Shown: positions 57,401 through 64,000 of the stretch, in pieces
Position numbering within the stretch: position 1 is the first letter of the stretch
How the letters are laid out: the number at the start of each line of letters is the position of its first letter
Origin: Haliclona indistincta
Taxonomy: Eukaryota; Porifera; Demospongiae; Haplosclerida; Chalinidae
Length of the DNA: 64,000 bases
Assembly: GCA_964017065.1 (NCBI GenBank)
Contig: OZ024790.1
Span: forward strand, 12,770,703 to 12,834,702
Reading direction: 5' to 3'
The notes under the pieces: generated by a model
The model's input: the letters and a program-made list of their open reading frames with translations, nothing else
Told to the model about the DNA's origin: nothing
The model's database searches: none
Program-made: the position numbers and the translations under genes

Positions 57401-60400
57401 ACTTGTATGTGGAGTTCAATGCTCCTTTCTCATTATGTGGTCCTGTTAGTCTAGACATGTATTACATTGTCTTGTCTTCTCTAATAGAAAGCTTCAAGTT
57501 CTATTGAACATCTTATGATTAGTTTGTTGAAATGGAGCATGCGTTCAGAAGGTTAGCTGTTCAAATGATTAGCTCAATAATATAGCTGGTCCTAGTCATA
57601 AAGTAGCTTTGTGAATCATAAAATAATGTTAGTGTACAAATTAGTACTTGCCATTGTGTGTATTTGCGATCAGAACAATCAATTTTGCTTATTGCTATTG
57701 AACTTCTTATACAGCTAGGGTCTTATCATAGAGAATGGTAGAAAGTAGCTTGTCAGTTGTCTATTTGATGTATTGCACTAGTAGAGGGTGTTTGTTGTGT
57801 TTATACGCCTGTTTTGGTTTCCATCTAGCTTGCCTGTCACAGTCGCTAAATGTCATTGCTGAGTGCTATTCTCATCTATTGTCTTCTCTCCCGAACATTT
57901 CTGGTCACTTGGCATTTGCTGTGTCGTCACATTTGACTGACATTGATCCTTCCCATCCTCTGACTTTGGACAGGTATGTGCAAGTGATAGACTCTTGTTA
58001 TGTGGGTTTGCAGGGTAATAAAAACTGATTAAAATCTGGAAGACTTAATTGTTTTACTCGTTATAGTTGGTTATTTCCAGTATGGCCTATACTGATCATG
58101 ATGACCTCTCAACAATTAGTGGTGTTCAACTGCATTGTCTTCTTATTAATGCTAACCATGTGACCTCCAGCGAATCAGATCGTCCAGATAGTGTTACCTA
58201 CCCATGCCATCATGTAAAGCACACCTTTTGTGCATGCACGCTCGTGCATTATCATGCGTTCTCAACCCTTATTGGCTACGCCCTGTTACTTTAAATTGCA
58301 CCACCAAGAGTGGTTTGAATAATCTTTTATAGTTAGATAATGATCTTATCATACTGGTCAGTTAGAAAAGTGCTGTATGATAGACATGTATTGACTATAT
58401 ATTATGTTATGTACTAAAGTGTTGTATGATAGACATGTATTGACTATATATTATGTTATGTACTAAAGTGTTGTATGATAGACATGTATTGACTATATAT
58501 TTTGTTATGTACTAAAGTGTTGTATGATAGACATGTATTGACTATATATTATGTTATGTACTAAAGTGTTGTATGATAGACATGTATTGACTATATATTA
58601 TGTTATGTACTAAAGTGTTGTATGATAGACATGTATTGACTATATATTTTGTTATGTACTAAAGTGTTGTATGGTAGACATGTCTTGACTATATTATGTT
58701 ATGTACTAAAGTGTTGTATGATAGACATGTATTGACTATGTTATGTACTAAACCTTGTACTTGTCACAGGTTATTGAAGATATCTATTGTATTCTACTGT
58801 CTGCATAATAATCTCCCTTTACACAAACTTATCGGACATTTTTGTGATCTACTGACGGCAGCTTTTAACAACATCACAGAGGTAATTTATAGTAGTATTA
58901 TTCCATAGTAGATGGAGCCATGAGACGTACAGTAATTGTGTTGTGTGTCTTGACGTCCTGAATCTTACCAGAATGTCCATGCGTGATCCTCTGATCGAAT
59001 TTGGGTCAGCAATCATTTTAGTGAGGGACCGTTTGACTTCGCTGAAGCATCATAGACGATTCGCACCTTCGTAGTGGCTTGTTTCGTCTCACTACTGTGT
59101 GGTGATAGTGTGATCGTGTGGCTGTGGTTGTGTAACAACTTTCACAACTCCTTGTTTGATTCTGATCCTGAATGATAGCGTCATAATCTTTCAAGAGTGA
59201 TTGAAGGCGGTGGTGTAGTCCATGCGGACGCCCACATGCAAGCTGGAAGTTGTCTGGTGAGGTGGTCTTCTACAGCAGCGTAACTTGATAGCAACCATCC
59301 TTGCGGATAACTGTGTTCTCAACTCTGTTAAGAGTCACAGCTCTGTTCCCAAGGACTCTAGCTCCCACAATGATCGTAATGTGTCAGGCCGTCTGTGTCT
59401 CTTGTGCAGTTGTACTGATGTGTAGAGTGTGAGTTGCTAGAAGACTTGAAGTTGCCTTGTGTTGTTTCCATGGGTACTCAGCCGAGTCTAGTTTCTACAG
59501 CGACCAATCCACCTTTGCATTGCTTCGTATGTTCCATGACGAATCACCAGTAATGATCAGGTCCTATGAGGACTTCAAACTGCAGAGGTTCTTGATCGTT
59601 AGAGTAGTCTTCTAAGTCTAGTTGGTCCAAGGCTTGATGATATCGATTGAGCAATGATGGCACCGTTATCAGTGGAAGCTCAAGGGTTTCATTGTTTTTC
59701 TCTCTCTCTCAGCCCAACATGGTTGACCCATAATATTCTTGAGGTTCCTTGAGAGTGGTATCAAATGCTGCTATTGAAGCTGCTGTTTATCCTTCGTGAG
59801 GGCTTCTTTTAGATGAAATCATGCTGTTAGTTAAAAACAGGAATTAATTTTTTTGCTTACTGATGGTCACAAGTGCATGGCTGATACTGCAGTCAAATAA
59901 ATTACTAAATGTCATTATTTCCTTCCTGTTCAATGAATAGTTTACTATACGTTGTAGCAAATTATTTTTGCTCCTGTCATGTATTTCCTTTACCTACTCT
60001 ACTGAGCTGTTGGACAGCATGAAAGGATATGTCTCCCATCCTCTACCAGGGGTTCATTGACTTTGACTCGGCCCCTGCATTCCATCATCCACTCACCAAT
60101 AGCATTGGGGCCCTCTGTGCTGCCCAGGTACACTGTAACTCCTTTTCTGAAAGGGTCCGTCTTGGATGCCTTTTTTCTGACTGACGCCACCGAGGTGTTT
60201 GTAGAGGAGTCAAACAGTGCATCGCCATATGTGAAGTGACAGCCGGGGTCGAACGCCGCTAGCGAAGGAACCGTAATTTCTCCCGAGCGTAGAAACTCGA
60301 AGAAGGCTGTACAGTAGGCTGCCCATAGCATCACGTGGCTGTAGTCCGTGCACTTCTTTTCTAAGACCACTCAAACTTTCAGCAGTAGATCCGGCGTGAT

Positions 60401-62907
60401 GGGAAGCCGGGTCTTGGGGGGCCCCGTGCGCTGAGGCGCGACCTCTCCCAGACTTTTTGCATGGCTGATCCTCTGCTGGGACCTTGCATTGGGTACGGGG
60501 ATGGCGACCTCTGCACTCAGAGCATATTTTTCCAGTCCAGGCACACATTGAATGCTCTTTTGCGGTTTCCCTGATTCCCTAGGTCTTTCTGCAACTTTCT
60601 GCTTGGTTCACCGGCAGCCCTGTCGGAACCAGTGCCTGTGTCAGCAGCCTGCATGGCTCTAGCCCGACCCTTGCTTGTTAACTTATTTTAACCCTTGTTT
60701 AAATGCATTGTGGGAGGGGACCAGACTCACTGGATGATTAGTCCATGCAGACGCCCACATGCAAGCTGGAAGTTGTCTGGTAGAGGTGGATGATCCTTCT
60801 TCCACAGCAGCGTGACTTGATAGCAACCATCCTTGCGGATAACTGTATTCTCAAACTCTATTAATAGACACGGTTCTGTTTTCAAGGACTCTAGCTAGCT
60901 CCCACAATGATCGTAATGTGTCAGAGCGTCTGTGTCTCATGTGTGGTTGTACTGATGTGTGGAGTGTAGGCTGCTAGAAGACTTGAAGTTGTCTTGTCGT
61001 TTTCCCTGCGTACTGGCCTGAGAGTACTCAGCCGAGTTGAGTTTCTACAGCGACCAATCCACCTACGCATTGCTTCTTGTGTCCCATGACGAATCACCAG
61101 TAATGATCAGCTCCCATCAGGACGTCGATCTGCAGAGATTCTTGATCGTTAGAGTAGTCTGCTAAGTCTAGTTGCTCAAGGCTTGATGATATCGATTGAG
61201 CAGTTAGTGGTTCACATAATGATGGATGGTACCGTTATCAGTGGAAGCTCGAGGGTTTCACTGTTCTTCAGTCATAGCCCAACCTGTATGACCCATATTC
61301 TTGAGGTTCCTTGAGAGTGGTATCAAATGCGGCTATCGAAAGCTGCTGTTTATCCTTCATGAGGGATTCTGTCAGCTGAACTCATACTGTTAGTTAAAAA
61401 CGAGAAATATGTTATTGTTTTGCTTACTAACCTCATTAAGTGCTGCAAGTAGGACTACTTACTATAAGGTTAATCGAGGGTGAATATGTGCCTTCTTCGA
61501 GCCAGAACTCTTGAACAGTAACTTTTCTCATACTTTTTTACTCGTTGGCCCACGAAATCATACGACTGAGAAAACCTGTTTGTCCGCTGTTAGCAAACTT
61601 TAACATAGAAACTGTTCACCTGAAGGTCTCCATTATCAAGCTTCTGTTTGCTACCCACTGATATGGTCACCGCATAACGATACTCACTAACATCATGATT
61701 GTGTGCAATCTATCTGTGGTATTCTGCGCTGCAGGTATCAGCCACCTCTATTGTGCTTAGCATGATAATTATTGTGTTCTACACATGTGTTGTCCTCATA
61801 ACTACATGATTGATTATGTTCATTATTTTCAGGATATTGTTCCAGTATCAAGTTTTATCCAGTTCTGTGAAGGATCATTACTCTACTCTCCTTGTGCTCA
61901 TTCGTCTCCTCCTACCCTGTATGATACTGTTCCCCATTTTCTTCATCCTATTCTCACTTTCGTCATCCTCTGCTGTAATCAGCAAGTCCTAGTTGACTGT
62001 ATGTCATGTTTGCCTGGCTCTGAGCAGCTTTCTGTTCTTATTGAAAAACGTGTATTGTCACAAAGAACAAGTGAATTGAAAATATCATTGAAAGACGACA
62101 ACCTTATTGAAATGTGGCAGAAAGTTATTACAGGATGCCTTGTTGTGGTAGAAACCACCTCTTCATCATCACTGAAGCAAACATCAACACACTTGGTAAG
62201 GGCACTGGTAGTGTGTGTGTTAGTAGTTGATTTTAGTATACATGATGTGCTTCATCATTGGTAGAACCATACTTAGAGTGCATACTTTGCCAACTTTGGT
62301 CTAAGATTACCTGTTGAAAGTGAAGAGAAGTGTGTTGTCAGCCATTTTAGTGTGATAATTGCTAAAATGTGCAATACGGAATAATTATTTTAAAGCATGT
62401 ATAGGTTTCATCATTGACCCAGGTGTAGTATCCATCTTACTAAACTAAGATCTATTCTACTGTATGTATGCATTGTTGGTGACTATTGCGTAAATCAAAT
62501 CAATTGTGTACATCAAATATTCATTTTTGGTATTCACATTACACTATTTATTTTAGGAATCAATGGTAATATCTGTATGTCAATCCATCATCAACATTTG
62601 CTTTACTGATGAAAAATTCGTAATGACACTTGTCATTTCACTGTTAGAAAGGTTCGTGTGACAGCATGCTATTGGTATAATACAGTACTGGTACACTGTG
62701 CAATGGTATTGTTCTCATTTCAGACTATCAACTACTGGTGGAATGTTGTGGGCACTGGTTGTCCGAAGGATCATTATGATACTGAGATCACATGATTCGA
62801 AAGGAACTATATTGAGACAGTTATTTGAGTAAGTTAGTTATTTGAGTGACTTTGGTTGACATCATTTCACTAATCCCGACAGACACATACATACATACAT
62901 ACATACA

Positions 62908-62940
<33 letters not shown>

Positions 62941-64000
62941 CAGTTTTGCCTGATGACTAATACTAGTTATTAATTTTCATAGTAGATCGTCTACCAACCA
63001 AGTACCCTTTTTGGTGAATTCCTCCACTAGTTCTAGTTGCAAGTCATTGCCCATGAAACTGTTCACACATTCTGTGTGTGCCAAAAATGGCATTACTAGC
63101 ATATGATAATAGACATACTTCAGTGGATCGTTAGAATATAACAGATTTGTTATATAATTATATAGTTCATTTGCATCTTCTTATACAGACGCATTGTCTC
63201 TGATGTCACTAATGGGTCGTGCTTGCAGGTCATGCTATCTGCATGTGTTGATGGTTGTGATTGGCAGTCAAATGCTTTGATATCAACTGCTAAACGATCC
63301 TTAGTTACAAGTGAGTGTCACTGTCAATGCATTACATGATTGTCCGACTATCAAGCTACCGAAAATAGACTTTTGTAATGTATGCAACTTTGAGCATCAA
63401 TAATAAGCATTGCTTTCTAATTATTACACAATAACTAAATGTGCTTCTACTCTCTAATTTGCCTCTGTGCCGACACATTGGTATGTCAGTACTTGACTTC
63501 ATCTAATTTCCATCAAACAACTTCAGATAATTTAAACACGAAACTTTATAACCTAATATATATTTCTCATTAGTTAATAAGTGATTTATTGTATAAAAAT
63601 CTTTAGTTTTACCAAGTTTGTTTTATGTATAGACTCAGGTATTGTCATTGGGTGTCTTTCTCTTATACCGTCATCTTTTGACCTTTTGTCATTGGCTGGG
63701 TCAGCTCTGAGTTATCATGCTTCACAGCAATCTGAAGGTCATCTCACTTTGTATGAAGAGTAAGTTGATTGTGTCATTGTAAGAATTACCCTGGACCAAG
63801 CTCTAGTATACTGGACCAAGCTCTAGTATACTGGACCAAGCTCTAGTATACTAGACCAAGCTCTAGTATACTGGACCATGCTGTAGTATACTGGACCAAG
63901 CTCTAGTATACTAGACCAAGCTCTAGTATACTGGACCATGCTGTAGTATACTGCACCAAGCTCTAGTATACTGGACCAAGCCCTAGTATACTGGACCAAG
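48434..64000 (+). CDS. LTN1: Listerin, E3 ubiquitin ligase of ribosome quality control (5' part)
   Basis: Ubiquitinates stalled nascent chains on 60S subunits. 22 exons seen: 48434-48484, 48566-48653, 48969-49084, 49290-49388, 49474-49704, 50300-50352, 50537-50720, 50774-50947, 51252-51472 (first donor), 53163-53298, 53999-54196, 54648-55217, 55268-55303, 56415-56714, 57488-57551, 57829-57973, 58770-58881, 61833-62195, 62557-62651, 62724-62828, 63189-63310, 63633-63759. About 1,196 aa; human is about 1,766, so the RING domain lies outside. Landmarks: AASSGRMAELL, GFVGFEAVS, VMKQLGKRDTTTKLKALTEF, HRVREASHKSLQ, AAQAAFESAFPTEKQPEVF, GPLWEAVLLILSVIE, YPCLLPLASKL. Intron 8 uses a GC donor (GAG|GCGAGT). 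Exon 9 ends in a 56-copy minisatellite with repeated donors. The N-terminal match is strong; later exons rest on phase and context. Confidence 0.92.
49876..50212. repeat. 23-bp minisatellite, about 14 copies
   Basis: Unit GTTACACTGGAGTTAGGGGT plus GGG, with CTACACGGCAG variants, in listerin intron 5. It is G-rich on the transcribed strand, with GGGGTGGGG runs. It does not touch a splice site. Confidence 0.9.
51462..52637 (+). repeat. 21-bp minisatellite (56 copies) spanning listerin exon-9 splice donor
   Basis: Exactly 56 units from 51462 to 52637, encoding MMAGLVG heptads in the listerin frame. Every unit contains GCTGG|GTTAGT, a donor in phase 2. The next exon (53163) begins with one base that completes Gly, then LDSDRPRSSPSE, so each donor gives an open, in-frame protein. 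Splicing at the first donor gives MMAGLDSDRPRSS, which parallels human AGLSTERTKTSS. Variants (GGACGATGG, ATGGTGG, TTGAGAT) are scattered. Confidence 0.92.
52660..53162. other. Listerin intron 9 after the minisatellite
   Basis: No exon is recognised. It holds a CAGTTTAATAACCATT tandem repeat (52731-52786) and a hairpin with 14-bp arms (GTAAGCACTTGTAG and complement) at about 52991-53023. Confidence 0.6.
54281..54402. repeat. Fold-back with GGGCATTAACCGACATTAAT arms
   Basis: Outer arms 54281-54304 and 54379-54402 and inner arms AAAGTCGGTTGCCC / GGGCAACCGACTTT are reverse complements. In listerin intron 11. Confidence 0.8.
55786..55927. mobile_element. Fold-back element with GGTTAGAGACC ends
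   Basis: GGTTAGAGACCTCGGCC...GGATCTACGCGGTATAGAAA is mirrored to GGTCTCTAACC at 55927; nearly the whole 142 bp folds on itself. Related to 22832-22939. It lies between the two copies of the duplicated listerin microexon. Confidence 0.8.
56012..56047 (+). pseudogene. Second copy of listerin 36-nt microexon
   Basis: Bases 56012-56047 match exon 55268-55303 (RNRDWLSLVTLK) at 35 of 36 positions, and the donor GTTCGTGC plus about 30 bases of intron are also copied. Upstream, the acceptor is altered: the nearest AGs are out of frame (ACATAG is four bases early), so this is probably a dead duplicate. Confidence 0.65.
56913..57105. mobile_element. MITE with TATAGCGGGTAA ends
   Basis: TATAGCGGGTAA at 56913 and TTACCCGCTATA ending at 57105 are perfect inverted repeats. 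The interior has repeated TTCGCCAAAA / TTTTGGCGAA motifs. In listerin intron 14. Confidence 0.75.
58371..58752 (+). repeat. 49-bp tandem repeat carrying TACTAAA, abutting a listerin 3' splice site
   Basis: TACTAAA occurs at 58412 and then about every 49 bases (58461, 58510, 58559, 58608, 58657, then 58704 and 58746 in shortened units). The last copy lies 16 bases before the acceptor TTGTCACAG of exon 58770-58881, where a branch point would sit. Confidence 0.85.
58940..59850 (-). mobile_element. Degraded BEL/Pao-type retrotransposon pol fragment (copy 1)
   Basis: Minus-strand frames, broken by stops, show the aspartic-protease-region motif LIGPDHYW followed by GLVAVETRLG (as in BEL/Pao polyproteins) and the start of reverse transcriptase, VRIVYDASAKSNGPSL. 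It lies in listerin intron 17 (58882-61832). Bases about 59217-59850 are repeated in the same direction at 60741-61400. Inactive relic. Confidence 0.6.
59999..60548 (-). pseudogene. Tyrosine-recombinase fragment (DIRS/Crypton-like), broken
   Basis: The minus-strand frame to 59999 contains MLWAAYCTAFFEFLRSGEI (with the box-I arginine in FLRSGE), then KASKTDPFRKG and VYLGSTEG, typical of eukaryotic tyrosine recombinases. Upstream, RLPITPDLLLKV belongs to the same protein but is separated from it by an in-frame TGA. No complete catalytic domain is seen. It sits between the two BEL/Pao-like repeats. Confidence 0.6.
60735..61405 (-). mobile_element. Degraded BEL/Pao-type fragment (copy 2, direct repeat of 59217-59850)
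   Basis: Direct repeat of the protease-side part of copy 1 with scattered differences and stops; it lacks the reverse-transcriptase part. The rest of the intron (61406-61832) shows no recognisable feature. Confidence 0.55.
62882..62940. repeat. (ACAT)n microsatellite
   Basis: About 14 ACAT units in the listerin intron after exon 62724-62828. Confidence 0.95.
63793..64000. repeat. 20-bp minisatellite running off the window end
   Basis: Unit CTGGACCAAGCTCTAGTATA, at least 10 copies with CTAGACCAAG and CATGCTGTAG variants. It starts 33 bases after the donor of listerin exon 63633-63759 and continues past the window. Confidence 0.9.

Noticed and set aside
58067..58294. 75-codon plus-strand frame between listerin exons
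   Set aside because: The exons at 57829-57973 and 58770-58881 join in phase without it and it has no listerin-like content.

Overview
The window is intron-dense, AT-rich metazoan genomic DNA. Introns are often only 45-100 bp. A tandem-duplicated SRCR (scavenger receptor cysteine-rich) gene, compact head-to-head gene pairs, many short inverted-repeat elements and many minisatellites all fit an early-branching animal, most likely a demosponge such as Amphimedon. That organism call is inference from gene content and architecture, not from a database match. Exon models below were built by hand from GT/AG (or GC/AG) sites, reading phase and family resemblance; in every gene the phases close without a frameshift.

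Layout (strands strictly alternate, - + - + - +): (1) 1-19065, minus: 5' part of a giant secreted or cell-surface SRCR protein with a signal peptide and 28 SRCR domains, each encoded by two phase-1 exons; its 3' end lies beyond base 1. (2) 19399-21172, plus: a small Lys/Glu-rich protein resembling CAAP1. (3) 22570-31056, minus: a complete long-form PDE4 cAMP phosphodiesterase with UCR1, UCR2 and catalytic domain, 14 exons, 737 aa. (4) 31638-42059, plus: a complete importin-13, 24 exons, 916 aa, with a 200-base assembly gap in one intron. (5) 42411-48160, minus: a complete 14-exon, 714-aa helical-repeat (PPR-like) protein with a presequence-like N-terminus. (6) 48434 to the window end, plus: listerin (LTN1, ribosome-quality-control E3 ligase), 22 exons seen, RING end outside the window.

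The genes form three divergent pairs separated by 333, 581 and 273 bp (SRCR/CAAP1, PDE4/IPO13, PPR/LTN1), so each pair probably shares a promoter. A full CRE (TGACGTCA) lies 5 bases before the IPO13 start, in the region shared with a cAMP phosphodiesterase. Introns and spacers carry MITE-like inverted-repeat elements (including a clear hAT-type one with an 8-bp target duplication), nested fold-backs, and a degraded BEL/Pao retroelement with a tyrosine-recombinase fragment inside a large LTN1 intron.

The most unusual signal is that tandem repeats sit on splice signals. In LTN1, 56 copies of a 21-bp unit each carry an in-frame, same-phase 5' splice donor, so donor choice could add 0 to 55 copies of the heptad MMAGLVG. 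In the PPR gene, 10 copies of a 34-bp unit each carry a copy of the exon-7 donor. In another LTN1 intron, a 49-bp repeat multiplies a TACTAAA branch-point-like motif. The SRCR gene shows higher-order 4- and 5-domain repeats, a recurrent chimeric domain, one precise intron loss and an in-frame poly-tyrosine expansion.
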